Shown here: piece by piece, positions 9,358 through 17,198 of the stretch
How positions within the stretch are numbered: position 1 is the first letter of the stretch
Layout of the letters: the number at the start of each line of letters is the position of its first letter
Assembly: GCA_902826795.1 (NCBI GenBank)
Contig: CADEGD010000035.1
Coordinates: 1-42,352 of the forward strand
Reading direction: 5' to 3'
Length of the DNA stretch: 42,352 nucleotides
From: an uncultured Acidobacteriota bacterium
Lineage (GTDB): Bacteria > Acidobacteriota > Blastocatellia > Pyrinomonadales > Pyrinomonadaceae
Program-made: the position numbers and the translations under genes
The notes under the pieces: generated by a model
The model's database searches: none
Seen by the model: only the letters and a program-made list of their open reading frames with translations
What the model was told of the DNA's origin: nothing

Positions 9358-9476
9358 CGTTTTATTCGTCTTTTTCAGGTTTATCATCTTTTTCTGTTGG
9401 TTATAAATACTTTTTGACCACAGAATAAGATGAAAGAAAACCGAAGAAGATGAAAACGATGAATAAAGCCCCTAGC
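9358..9476. repeat. degenerate inverted A/T-rich intergenic repeat
   Basis: The left arm (about 9358-9403, with ttattcgtctttttcaggtt and tcatctttttctg) and the right arm (about 9416-9476, with gaccacagaataagatgaaa and gaagatgaaaacgatgaata) are imperfect inverted copies. The arms are built from short GATGAAAA-type units. No open reading frame with coding character lies in 9314-9514. Confidence 0.45.
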
Positions 9477-9514
9477 TTGTGGTTCGCAATACTGTTCCCA
9501 GTTCGAGCTTCCGG

Positions 9515-9964
9515 TCAGAATTTCTTTTCGCTGTCCAAAAGAATGGTTACGGGGCCGTCGTTCACGAGTTCTACATCCATCATCGCCTGAAAACGGCCGG
9601 TTCGGACGCTCTCGATCTTCTTGCCCGCTTCGGAGACGAACGCTTCGTAGAGATGATTTGCACGTTCCGGCGGTGCCGCCTCAATAAATGAAGGCCGACG
9701 GCCGCGTGTCACATCGCCATAAAGCGTGAACTGCGAAACGACGAGGAGTTCACCGTTGATATCGAGGAGCGAAAGATTCATCTTCTCTTCCGCATCCTCG
9801 AATATACGAAGGTTTAGCACCTTGTCTACGAGATATTCCGCGTCTTTTTCGGTGTCGCGAACCGAGACGCCAAGCAGAACCAGCAATCCATTGCCGATCT
9901 CGCCAGTAATCTCTCCAGCGACCGTAACCTTAGCATGCGAGACTCGCTGAACGACGGCACGCAT
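9515..9964 (-). CDS. dtd: D-aminoacyl-tRNA deacylase
   Basis: Dtd hydrolyses D-amino acids (and misattached glycine) from tRNA, protecting translation. The 149-residue length and start [13 protein letters not shown] are typical. The family signatures SQFTL (residues 77-81) and NDGPVT (135-140, containing the Gly-cisPro element) are intact. Its ATG follows the ppiB stop codon with no spacer (TAAATG), so translation is probably coupled. It is the last gene of the brnT-brnA-HAD-ppiB-dtd run. Confidence 0.97.
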   Translation of the reverse strand: MRAVVQRVSHAKVTVAGEITGEIGNGLLVLLGVSVRDTEKDAEYLVDKVLNLRIFEDAEEKMNLSLLDINGELLVVSQFTLYGDVTRGRRPSFIEAAPPERANHLYEAFVSEAGKKIESVRTGRFQAMMDVELVNDGPVTILLDSEKKF

Positions 9965-10459
9965 TTAGGCGGCGAGCTCTTCGATGTAAACGCGGTTCAT
10001 CACGACTGGCTCAAGCGGCTTGTCGTTCTGATTTCGCTCGACATTTGCTATCGCATCGACCACGTCCTGGCCTTCCAAAACGCGGCCAAACTTCGCATAG
10101 GCCGGCGGCAGCGGATAGTCGACATGCATTATAAAAAACTGCGAGCCGTTCGTGTTCGGGCCGGAGTTGGCCATTGCAACGGTGCCTCTGTCGTAAATTC
10201 CCGCGTAAAGATCCGATTCCTTATCGATCTCGTCGTCAAACTTTCCGCCCCATGCGGATTCGCCGCCGTAACCCTCACCGAGCGGATCGCCGCCCTGTAT
10301 CATAAAATTCGGGATAACGCGATGAAAGATCACGCCGTCATAATAATTCTTACCGGCAAGAAGCCGAAAGTTTTCAGTTGTCTTCGGAGCGTCCTGCTCC
10401 AAAAGCTCGAATCTGATCGTACCTTTATTCGTTTCGATAACTGCTGTTCTATTAGCCAC
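9965..10459 (-). CDS. ppiB: peptidyl-prolyl cis-trans isomerase, cyclophilin type
   Basis: This 164-residue protein has no signal peptide, so it is likely a cytoplasmic cyclophilin. Landmarks are YYDGVIFHRVIPNFMIQGGD, GGKFDDEI, MANSGPNTNGSQFFI, and KFGRVLEGQDVVD. The start is a GTG at 10459 placed directly after the HAD stop codon (TAAGTG), with AGGAGA in the end of the HAD gene serving as ribosome binding site. This arrangement indicates translational coupling with the upstream HAD gene. Confidence 0.96.
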   Translation of the reverse strand: MANRTAVIETNKGTIRFELLEQDAPKTTENFRLLAGKNYYDGVIFHRVIPNFMIQGGDPLGEGYGGESAWGGKFDDEIDKESDLYAGIYDRGTVAMANSGPNTNGSQFFIMHVDYPLPPAYAKFGRVLEGQDVVDAIANVERNQNDKPLEPVVMNRVYIEELAA

Positions 10460-11329
10460 TTAGTTCTCCTGATTTAGTATGAATCTCTCGATCGCCGCGG
10501 CGACGCCGCCTTCGTTATTACTTAAAGTTTTATAGAATTCAGGACGCTCAAGCAAACCGGCGTCAGCGTTTCCCATCACGACCGGCGTCCCGGCGAACTG
10601 GAGCATATCGAGATCGTTGAAATTGTCGCCGATCACCATCACGTTGTCGGCGGTAAGGCCGTTGAGGATGGCGAGCTTTTCGACTCCGGTGCCTTTCGAA
10701 GCATCGGGCGGCAGGATGTCGATGAGTGTGAAATCGAGTTTCGGGTAGATCGTCGGGAGGATCTTTACCGAGTCGCCAAGCTCATCCGTGAGGAACGACA
10801 TCATCTGCGTCATCGGTTCGCACTGGCCGGAAAACGATATGTGAATGACCTCGTGATCGGGAAGCGCGTCGTGCAAATCCTCGACGTGCAGAACGGCTTT
10901 TTCGGCGTCGTCGCCGTGAAGCCGCGTCGACCATTCGAGGTATCGCTGCAGCGGGATGTTGTCTGCCGAAACTCGATCGTAGAGCATCGACCCCTTCCCA
11001 TGCGGATCGGCACTCACTAACGCATTTCCGCCGAATTCCTTTCCAACCCTTACGACTTCCTGAACGGTATCGCCGTCCAAAAGACTCGCCGACACAGTTT
11101 CAAGCGACTCCGCGTATTTCAGCAACGCTCCGTTATGCGTGATCAGCGGAGCATTGAACTCCATCTCGATCCCCACCGGCCTCGCATCTCGAAACCGACG
11201 TCCCGTAGCGATCGTCACCAACACGCCCGCCTCCTCAGCCGAACGTATCGCCCGCCGGTTCGCCTCCGGAACCGTCCCGGTCGAATCCAGCAGCGTCCCG
11301 TCCAGATCAAGTGCAAGGAGTTTGATCAC
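10460..11329 (-). CDS. Cof-type HAD phosphatase
   Basis: This 289-residue protein is a HAD-IIB (Cof/YidA-like) hydrolase, expected to dephosphorylate small sugar phosphates or cofactors such as FMN or PLP. Motif I is LLALDLDGTLLDS, with the nucleophile Asp8 and Asp10. Motif II is VTIATGRR, motif III includes the Lys in DASKGTGVEKL, and motif IV is VIGDNFNDLDML. The start is GTG at 11329, which overlaps the brnA stop as GTGA. The first 29 bases of this gene have an imperfect second copy upstream of brnT (11885-11916), which suggests that the toxin-antitoxin pair entered at the gene's original ATG. Confidence 0.93.
   Translation of the reverse strand: MIKLLALDLDGTLLDSTGTVPEANRRAIRSAEEAGVLVTIATGRRFRDARPVGIEMEFNAPLITHNGALLKYAESLETVSASLLDGDTVQEVVRVGKEFGGNALVSADPHGKGSMLYDRVSADNIPLQRYLEWSTRLHGDDAEKAVLHVEDLHDALPDHEVIHISFSGQCEPMTQMMSFLTDELGDSVKILPTIYPKLDFTLIDILPPDASKGTGVEKLAILNGLTADNVMVIGDNFNDLDMLQFAGTPVVMGNADAGLLERPEFYKTLSNNEGGVAAAIERFILNQEN
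11300..11328. repeat. direct repeat, downstream copy (start of the HAD gene)
   Basis: These 29 bp (gtccagatcaagtgc, aa, ggagtttgatca on the plus strand) match 11885-11916 except for three extra A in the other copy. The two copies flank the brnT-brnA pair. This copy encodes the first residues of the intact HAD protein. Confidence 0.85.
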
Positions 11330-11607
11330 CGAGCCGCCTTGTGAGCATCCATGTAGGCCCGCAGCAATTGATTGATCTTGGTTTGATAACCCTGACCCTG
11401 TTCGCGGAAAAAGCTGACTACATCCTGGTCTATTCGTAGTGTTATTTGTAGTTTGTTAGGCAATGGCTTGAAACCCTTCCGAACGATCGCGTTCGCGAAC
11501 ATTTCGGGCGTGACTTCCGGGAGGTCGGAGAAGTCAATATCTTCGTCACGCATATTTCGCACGCGTTCCCAATCAGTCTCGGATACCTTGGAATTCTTTT
11601 TCTTCAT
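11326..11607 (-). CDS. brnA: BrnA-family antitoxin
   Basis: This 93-residue protein matches the BrnA type: an acidic middle (RDEDIDFSDLPEVTPEMF) and a C-terminal ribbon-helix-helix DNA-binding segment with LQITLRIDQDVVSFFREQGQ and GYQTKINQLLRAYM. BrnA neutralises BrnT and usually represses its own operon as a tetramer or with the toxin. The reading frame starts 35 nt inside brnT, a long overlap consistent with coupled translation. Its stop codon overlaps the GTG start of the HAD gene by four bases, so the antitoxin is physically linked to a housekeeping gene. Confidence 0.9.
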   Translation of the reverse strand: MKKKNSKVSETDWERVRNMRDEDIDFSDLPEVTPEMFANAIVRKGFKPLPNKLQITLRIDQDVVSFFREQGQGYQTKINQLLRAYMDAHKAAR

Positions 11608-11845
11608 TTCGTGTTGCTCGCCTTAGCGAAATTATTCTGATCAATTCGTCTGAGCCTGTGTAAACCACAGCGACTACGATATTATCGAGCATTCCGAAGC
11701 TAACATACCGCGTTTCACCATAGTCAAACCGATCATCAATGATGAGAAGTGTTTCGTTTTCAAAGATCTTTTCTGCATCTTTGAAATCCAGGCCGTGCTG
11801 TCGGAGATTAGCTCTCCGTTTCCTTTCATCCCAATCAAATGTCAT
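11573..11845 (-). CDS. brnT: BrnT-family toxin (RelE-fold ribonuclease)
   Basis: This 90-residue protein is of the BrnT family: MTFDWDERKRRANLRQHGLD, then FKDAEKIFENETLL, then RYVSFGMLDNIVVAVVYT and RIISLRRATRNEE. Characterised BrnT (Brucella) is an mRNA-cutting toxin with a RelE-like fold. The start is fixed by the family N-terminus (x-F-x-WDE-x-K). There is no Shine-Dalgarno sequence: the ATG is only 4 nt beyond a good -10 element, so the mRNA may be leaderless. It is the first gene of the unit and overlaps brnA by 35 nt. Confidence 0.92.
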   Translation of the reverse strand: MTFDWDERKRRANLRQHGLDFKDAEKIFENETLLIIDDRFDYGETRYVSFGMLDNIVVAVVYTGSDELIRIISLRRATRNEEKEFQGIRD

Positions 11846-11849
11846 ACAC

Positions 11850-11878
11850 AGTGTAACTACGGAATGTAACTACGTCAA
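11850..11878 (-). promoter_or_regulatory. sigma70-type promoter of brnTA with a direct-repeat operator
   Basis: On the minus strand, TTGACG (11878-11873) and TACACT (11855-11850) are separated by exactly 17 bp. Two copies of tgtaactac (11852-11860 and 11865-11873), 13 nt apart, fill the spacer and are a plausible site for the BrnA ribbon-helix-helix repressor. The -10 ends 4 nt before the brnT ATG. Confidence 0.65.
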
Positions 11879-11917
11879 GACTTTGTCCAGATCAAGTGCA
11901 AAAAGGAGTTTGATCAT
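11870..11917 (-). pseudogene. remnant of the HAD gene start (upstream direct repeat 11885-11916)
   Basis: An ATG at 11917 opens a 15-codon frame, MIKLLFALDLDKVLT, that ends in TAG. Its first 11 codons copy the start of the HAD gene (MIKLLALDLD) with one extra Phe codon. The similarity stops precisely after DLD, where the promoter of brnT begins. I read this as the original start of the HAD gene, cut off when the brnTA pair was inserted. Confidence 0.6.
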
Positions 11918-11971
11918 TTGTTTTCCCATCAATAATTAATAATTGTGAATTGATAATTAATAATGGAGGAG
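11917..11971. other. A/T-rich spacer with repeated taattaataa units
   Basis: Between mltG and the HAD remnant is a short, very A/T-rich stretch with ataattaataat repeated in close succession (about 11931-11963). It may help form a 3' end for other transcripts or the original promoter of the HAD gene. No clear -35/-10 pair can be assigned. Confidence 0.35.
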
Positions 11972-13093
11972 CTATTGAGAGTTCGAATTATTCGCCTCGT
12001 TCGCACGTTTCTCGGCGCGTTGTTGTTCGAGCCAGCGTTGGTAGTCGGCCTTGGCTCGTTCGAAGTCGGCGGCGGAGGCGAAGAAGAGGTGCGAGCCGTC
12101 GTTCTTTTTCACGTCGAGGACGTAGAAGATGTAATCGGTGGACGCGGGGTTGAGGGCCGCTTCGATCGACGAAACGGTCACGCTTGAGATCGGGCCGGGC
12201 GGCAGGCCGGCTCGCTTGCGGGTGTTGTAGGGCGAATCGACGTCGAGGTCGCTCTGATGGATCGTGCCGTCCCAACGGCCTTGCATCTTGGCGATGTAGA
12301 CGTTGGTCTGGTCGATGCCGAGCGGAATCCCTTTAGACAGCCGGTTGTTTATGACGCTCGCGACGATCGGCCGCTCTTGCGGATATTTCGACTCGGTCTC
12401 GATCAGCGATGCGATCGTTACTACTTGGTGAGGAGTCAAACCGCGAGACTTCGCGGCGGCGGTCCATTGGGGTTTCCACACCTTTCGAAACTGGCCGACC
12501 ATCTGTTTGATGATGTCTTCGGGGCCCGCATTCGGGTCGATCTCGTAAGTGCTCGGGTACATGTACCCTTCGAGATTCTTTGCTTCGGGCGAGATATCGC
12601 GGATGAGCGAGGTGTCGTTCATCATCTGAAGGATCTGCTGGTCGGAAAGCGGCGTCGGCTGCGGAGCGTTGAGATCGTCGGACCTGTTTGCGTTGTGCCA
12701 GTCTGCGAGGCGTTTCGCGATGTCGTAGATCGTAAAGCCTTCGGGGATGGTGATGCGGTCGGTGCGTTCGACTCCTTTCTCGAGTTCGGCCAGCACCTGC
12801 ACCGGCGAGATCGGCGAAGGGAAGCGGTAATCGCCGGCCTTTATCTTCGAAGCGTCGCCGAGGGTCCGCAGATAGAGCATCACCGGAGTTCCGTTCGCAA
12901 TCACGCCTTCGCTCACCAGCTTGCCGATCACCGCCGCCGGGGCCGTGCCTTTCTCTATCTTGATATAGTCCGACGCCTTCGCGTGTTCGTGCGGCGTGTT
13001 CATCGACGAACTCACCCACCAATAGCCCGCTCCCAACGCCGCCGCCGCAGCCACCGCCAACAAAACCAACGCAAGTATCACCTTTCGGATCAT
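11972..13093 (-). CDS. mltG: endolytic murein transglycosylase MltG
   Basis: MltG cuts nascent peptidoglycan strands at the outer face of the inner membrane and sets glycan chain length. The 373-residue protein has one N-terminal membrane anchor (residues 4-27), a LysM-like region (about 40-120) and the YceG catalytic domain. The catalytic Glu is probably E232 in IASLIETES. Other family blocks are RPIVASVINNRLSKGIPLGI and SPYNTRKRAGLPPGPISSV. The C-terminus adds a charged tail rich in Arg/Glu/Asn. It probably has its own promoter, in the divergent region shared with the surface-protein gene at 13254. Confidence 0.96.
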   Translation of the reverse strand: MIRKVILALVLLAVAAAAALGAGYWWVSSSMNTPHEHAKASDYIKIEKGTAPAAVIGKLVSEGVIANGTPVMLYLRTLGDASKIKAGDYRFPSPISPVQVLAELEKGVERTDRITIPEGFTIYDIAKRLADWHNANRSDDLNAPQPTPLSDQQILQMMNDTSLIRDISPEAKNLEGYMYPSTYEIDPNAGPEDIIKQMVGQFRKVWKPQWTAAAKSRGLTPHQVVTIASLIETESKYPQERPIVASVINNRLSKGIPLGIDQTNVYIAKMQGRWDGTIHQSDLDVDSPYNTRKRAGLPPGPISSVTVSSIEAALNPASTDYIFYVLDVKKNDGSHLFFASAADFERAKADYQRWLEQQRAEKRANEANNSNSQ

Positions 13094-13176
13094 TCCCGAA
13101 GTTTAGCAAAGTCGATTGAATGATGTGGAAACGCTGTCGGCAAAGTTGGCTATATCTTCCATTTTCGCGTCCTTCC

Positions 13177-13205
13177 TTGTCCGCGAAGGTCGTCTAGAAT
13201 ATACT
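13177..13205 (+). promoter_or_regulatory. sigma70-type promoter for the 852-residue secreted protein
   Basis: TTGTCC (13177-13182) and TATACT (13200-13205) are separated by 17 bp. The gene's ATG follows 48 bp later behind a strong ribosome binding site (GGGGGA at about 13242-13247). Confidence 0.55.
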
Positions 13206-13253
13206 TTCATCGTTCACCAACTAACAAAACAAAAGTAATTTCGGGGGAATTGA

Positions 13254-15812
13254 ATGAAGTTCGTACTCGGCCTCACGCTCACCGTCGGTCTGTTTGCTTT
13301 TAGCATCTCGGCGTTTCCAACCAATACTGCTCTCTCGCTGCTCGACGCGGTGATCGGTACTAGTTTCCAGCCTAAAGTGATCGAGCTTGAGCAACCCGTA
13401 GCGACGGCTCCGACAGCCATTCTCTTAAGTTGGAACACGTTTGGAAACACCGGTAATGAAACAAGTGAACCAAGTGTATCGAACGATCCGAATGTACTTC
13501 CTTCAAGTCTTACTCAAGGCGCAGGAGTGACACCTACGACGAATCAGCATAGATTCGGTGGAAACAACTGGTTCGACGTGGGAGATTCCAGCCCAACAAC
13601 ACTTGCTCAGTCGGTTGCTGGAAGCGATTACCTGCAATTTACGGTGACTCCTGCGTCAGGTTTCTCCTTCACGCCAACATCATTCGTATTTTCTTGGGAC
13701 CACTCGAACACGGGACCCGGCGACTTGACTCTCCGCTCTTCCGCAGACGGCTTCACGACCAATCTGGGAACGGTTCTTGGAAGTCCCGCGGCGATTATCA
13801 CCTCGAACACGATCAATATCTCCGGGTTGACGAGTCTAACGACGGCTACAACCTTTCGCCTGTACGCTTACGGCGGAACGGCTGCCGCCGGCACCGGAGG
13901 ATTCGACGTTGCAAACAACAACGTGAATGTGGTTCTAAATGGCTCGGTCGCCGCGGTGTCGGCGCCCGGTATCAGCGTGTCTCCAACGTCGTTGGCGTTT
14001 GGTAATCAGCCGGTCGGGGTGACTAGCGGGACGCAGTCGGTGACGGTAACGAATACGGGTACGGCGGATCTCGTACTGACCGCTCCTTCGCTCCTGAATG
14101 GTACGGACTTCGCGGTTGCGACAAATTTCAGTATGCCTATCACCGTGCCTCCGACGCAATCCACAACAATCGCGTTTACTTTTACCCCGACGGGGACCGG
14201 ACCGAAGAGCGACTTTGTCTCGATCAACAGCAATGTTCCCGGGCCGAGTCCGACCGTGTCACTAACGGGTACCGGCGTGAACCCCGGCACGCTTGCGTTC
14301 GACCCGACATCCTACTCAAGAGCCGAAGATCAATCACCGGTTACAGTATCGGTTACGAGAACAGGCGGAACGGCCGGGGCGGTGTCAGTCACATACGGCC
14401 CGCCGTCCTCGACTATTGCAAGATCCGGCCTGTTGTCCCCAGCCACCGGCGGAGCGGACTGTTCGGGCGGTGCGGATTACGTTATCCCGAACGGAACCCT
14501 TGCATGGGCGGACGGTGATTCCAGCGTAAAGCAATTCAACGTGACGCTGTGCGCCGACATGGACGTCGAGCCGGACGAATTTTTTCAAATGCAGCTTACG
14601 GTTCCGACGGGCGGGGCAACGATCGGAGCCTCGACGGCAAACGCAGTCATACAGAACGACGATACGGCCGTCCAGTTTGCGGAAGTGGCTTACGTTGAAG
14701 ATGAGTCGCAGTCGATGGCAATAACAGTGACGCGGTCAGGTCTTACTACTGGCTCTTCGACCGTGAATTACTCTATCGCTGGCGGCACGGCTACACGCGG
14801 CGATGTATGTTCCGGTTCAGCAGACTATGCGTCGGGGCCGACAGGCACGATCACCTTCGATCCCAACGAGACGACCGAGACGCTGACGATCCCGATCTGC
14901 GCAGACCTGTTGGCAGACGCGGACGAGACATTCACGATCTCTCTCTCAGGTCCAACTAACGCTAATCTTGGAGCCACTTCTTCAACTTCCGGAACGATTC
15001 GGGATACGGCTTCGCAACATCGGTTCGCGGCCGCTATCGATCCGGCAGTGACCTATCCGGCCACGATCAACGTTTCGAATGCCCCGACGAACATCGCTTC
15101 GGTAAGGGTGACGTTGTATGACATGACGATCTTCGGCAATGCCGCGGATATCGATGTGCTTCTCGTCGGCCCAACCGGTGCGAGTATAGTGTTGATGGCG
15201 GATGCCGGAGCTGGTACAACGCTCTCGTCACCTACGACGATCACGTTCAGCGACGCCGCCGGTGCCGTTCTGCCGGAGCTTGACCCAATCAATTCAGGCA
15301 CTTACGAGCCGACGACCTACGGTGCGGCCGAAACCGATTTTGCTGCTCCTGCTCCTGCCGGGCCCTACAACGAACCACGTTCGACCGTCGGCGGCACACC
15401 GTCGCTATCGAGCGTCTTTGCCGGCACTACGGCCGTCGGAAATTGGCAGCTATTTATTCGGACGGACAGCGGCGCTGGCTTCCAGCGAATGGGTGGCGGG
15501 TCGCCCGTTATCAACGGCGGTTGGGGATTACAACTTCTCGCACCGAGCGCAGCTCAGGTGTCGATCGCGGGACGCGTGCTTAGCGCCGGGGGAAGGGCGA
15601 TCGGCGGGGCGATCGTCACTGTTCAGGGTGTGGACGGAACAGTCCGCAGGTTCACGACGAATACGTTCGGCTACTATCGCGTAGACGGGCTTGCGGCCGG
15701 CGGAACGTATGTCGTTTCGGTCAACGCACGCCGTTATACGTTCCCGAACTCCGGCCGGGTAGTTTCGCTCGAAGATAATGTCAGCGGGCTGGATTTTGTG
15801 GCGAATCGCTAG
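13254..15812 (+). CDS. large secreted multidomain surface protein
   Basis: This 852-residue protein has a signal peptide (MKFVLGLTLTVGLFAFSISA). Domains in order: an unassigned beta domain (about 50-240) of the kind found in PEP/choice-of-anchor proteins; a HYDIN/ASPM-like choice-of-anchor D domain (about 243-345, ISVSPTSLAFGNQPVGVTSG); two Calx-beta domains (about 350-470 and 475-585, each with a DADETF- or EPDEFF-type strand); a proprotein-convertase-P-like beta domain (about 590-765, DIDVLLVGPTGASIVLMADA); and a C-terminal carboxypeptidase-regulatory-like module (about 770-852). The last module is closely similar to the end of the protein encoded at 16169. It probably acts at the cell surface or is released. 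No catalytic residues are evident. Confidence 0.75.
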   Translation: MKFVLGLTLTVGLFAFSISAFPTNTALSLLDAVIGTSFQPKVIELEQPVATAPTAILLSWNTFGNTGNETSEPSVSNDPNVLPSSLTQGAGVTPTTNQHRFGGNNWFDVGDSSPTTLAQSVAGSDYLQFTVTPASGFSFTPTSFVFSWDHSNTGPGDLTLRSSADGFTTNLGTVLGSPAAIITSNTINISGLTSLTTATTFRLYAYGGTAAAGTGGFDVANNNVNVVLNGSVAAVSAPGISVSPTSLAFGNQPVGVTSGTQSVTVTNTGTADLVLTAPSLLNGTDFAVATNFSMPITVPPTQSTTIAFTFTPTGTGPKSDFVSINSNVPGPSPTVSLTGTGVNPGTLAFDPTSYSRAEDQSPVTVSVTRTGGTAGAVSVTYGPPSSTIARSGLLSPATGGADCSGGADYVIPNGTLAWADGDSSVKQFNVTLCADMDVEPDEFFQMQLTVPTGGATIGASTANAVIQNDDTAVQFAEVAYVEDESQSMAITVTRSGLTTGSSTVNYSIAGGTATRGDVCSGSADYASGPTGTITFDPNETTETLTIPICADLLADADETFTISLSGPTNANLGATSSTSGTIRDTASQHRFAAAIDPAVTYPATINVSNAPTNIASVRVTLYDMTIFGNAADIDVLLVGPTGASIVLMADAGAGTTLSSPTTITFSDAAGAVLPELDPINSGTYEPTTYGAAETDFAAPAPAGPYNEPRSTVGGTPSLSSVFAGTTAVGNWQLFIRTDSGAGFQRMGGGSPVINGGWGLQLLAPSAAQVSIAGRVLSAGGRAIGGAIVTVQGVDGTVRRFTTNTFGYYRVDGLAAGGTYVVSVNARRYTFPNSGRVVSLEDNVSGLDFVANR

Positions 15813-16135
15813 AGTGGGCCGTCGGTCGACCTGAGAAATCAATCACGGCTCTTCCTTCTTTGCAGCCTTCGTGGCCCGCGAGGAACTCAAATTGACCCGA
15901 ATGGAGAAGATCTGAAACGTGTCTTCCATTTGTGTCTTTCGTGGTTATCGTTCTAAGGCGTAACCACGGAAAACCTGGAAAAGAGACGTTATCGGACAAA
16001 TCTTTTTCTTGCGCGCGATGGATTATTCCTACAGTCCATTTTCACTTCCAATAGCCATCAGTTTTGTACTAAAATCAAACACATCGGAGCCGCTTTTCGT
16101 CCTCACCTTCGATTGTCCACAATAGGGGGCTGCAG
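15813..16135. repeat. intergenic region with degenerate CACGAAA-type repeats
   Basis: No gene is visible here. On the minus strand 15915-15950 reads as an accacgaaagacacaaatgg unit followed by aagacacg; on the plus strand 15961-15988 has taaccacggaaaacctggaa. These are inverted relatives of a unit seen again at 247-285 (ccacaaaaatcacggaaagc). They appear to be copies of a dispersed noncoding repeat. Confidence 0.5.
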
Positions 16136-16168
16136 GTGTCTAAATTCCAATCAGTGGGAGCGAACAAG

Positions 16169-17134
16169 ATGAATAAAACATATTCGGCAGGTTTATACGT
16201 ATTTGTACTTCTCGTTTTCGCCGCGTCCGCCCTAGGCCAGCGAAACATTTCAGTCGGCTCGCCTGTTACCGAGAACTTCAACGGCCTCGGAACCGGGACC
16301 GTAAATCTTACGAATAACAGTACGATCGCAGGAATCTATGCGACGCGTACTACGGGAAACGCCACGCCAAACGTTCTGCCCGCTAACGACGGAACGAACA
16401 ACGCAGGCCAACTATATAACATGGGAACCACTGGCGCCGCCGACCGGGCCCTGGGTACTATATCCGCGACTGCGTCCGGAACTAACTACTTAGGCCTGAG
16501 GCTGCTCAACAGCGGAAGCGTCCCGATCACGAGTTTACGGATCTCGTACACGGGCGAGGAATGGCGCGAAGGCAACGGAACCAATGAAACCCTTACCTTC
16601 GACTATCAAACCGGTTCGACCGTCACGAGTCTAACTGCCGGAACCTGGACCGTAGTCCCGGCGCTGAATTTCACATCACCGACCAATCCGCCCGGCCAGG
16701 GACCGCTTGACGGCAACCTTCCCTCCAATCGGATAACTTTGACGACGACGATCTCGGTAAATGTTCCAGTCGGCACTGAGATCATGCTGCGTTGGGTAGA
16801 CGTTGTGGACAGCGCGCAACCCGATGGATTTGGGATCGACGATGTAAGCGCCACGGTTATCGGCGTCTCAGCGGGAGAAGCGTTTATATCCGGCAGGGTG
16901 ACTACGTCTGGCGGAGTTGGGATCGGCCGGGCACTGATAACCGTCCAGGATGGCTCAGGCGGAACGCGGAGCTACTTTACCAACTCGTTCGGCTACTACA
17001 CCGTTCCCGGCCTTTTGGTTGGAGGCTCTTATGTCTTGTCGGTTTCGGCACGGAGGTATAGCTTTGCAAACGCGACGCAAGTAGTAAGTTTAGAAGACAA
17101 CATCAGCGGCGTAGACTTTGTGGCGTCGCCGTAG
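16169..17134 (+). CDS. secreted protein with C-terminal carboxypeptidase-regulatory-like module
   Basis: I choose the ATG at 16169, which has GGGAG 8 nt upstream and begins a clean signal peptide (MNKTYSAGLYVFVLLVFAAS...LGQ). A GTG at 16136 in the same frame, with AGGGGG before it, is possible and would add 11 residues. The 321-residue protein has a jelly-roll-like domain (about 20-235, typical of ExeM/NucH-associated secreted proteins, with FNGLGTGT and FGIDDVSATV). A C-terminal module of about 83 residues follows (FISGRV...FGYYTVPGL...VVSLEDNISGVDFV). That module matches the end of the preceding secreted protein. Function unknown, probably surface-associated. Confidence 0.7.
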   Translation: MNKTYSAGLYVFVLLVFAASALGQRNISVGSPVTENFNGLGTGTVNLTNNSTIAGIYATRTTGNATPNVLPANDGTNNAGQLYNMGTTGAADRALGTISATASGTNYLGLRLLNSGSVPITSLRISYTGEEWREGNGTNETLTFDYQTGSTVTSLTAGTWTVVPALNFTSPTNPPGQGPLDGNLPSNRITLTTTISVNVPVGTEIMLRWVDVVDSAQPDGFGIDDVSATVIGVSAGEAFISGRVTTSGGVGIGRALITVQDGSGGTRSYFTNSFGYYTVPGLLVGGSYVLSVSARRYSFANATQVVSLEDNISGVDFVASP

Positions 17135-17174
17135 AGTGCTACGCCCTTAGTTCGGGCGGGCTTGTGCAAGAAAT

Positions 17175-17192
17175 GCGGACAGGAATGTCCGC
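17175..17192. repeat. short palindromic repeat in a convergent intergenic region
   Basis: A perfect stem, gcggaca (17175-17181) and tgtccgc (17186-17192), has a GGAA loop. The surrounding sequence (GGAACGCGGAC...GTCCGCATT on the minus strand) matches one arm of the repeat at 18458-18489. It may also serve as a transcription end for the two converging genes. Confidence 0.6.
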
Positions 17193-17198
17193 GTTCCA

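Noticed and set aside
2071..11845. Defence island joining the Abi gene and brnTA
   Set aside because: The two are 9 kb apart with housekeeping genes between; there is no evidence of one acquired block.
12257..13123. Long plus-strand open frame (288 codons) opposite mltG
   Set aside because: It mirrors the mltG coding frame, has no recognisable domain or ribosome binding site, and mltG is unambiguous.
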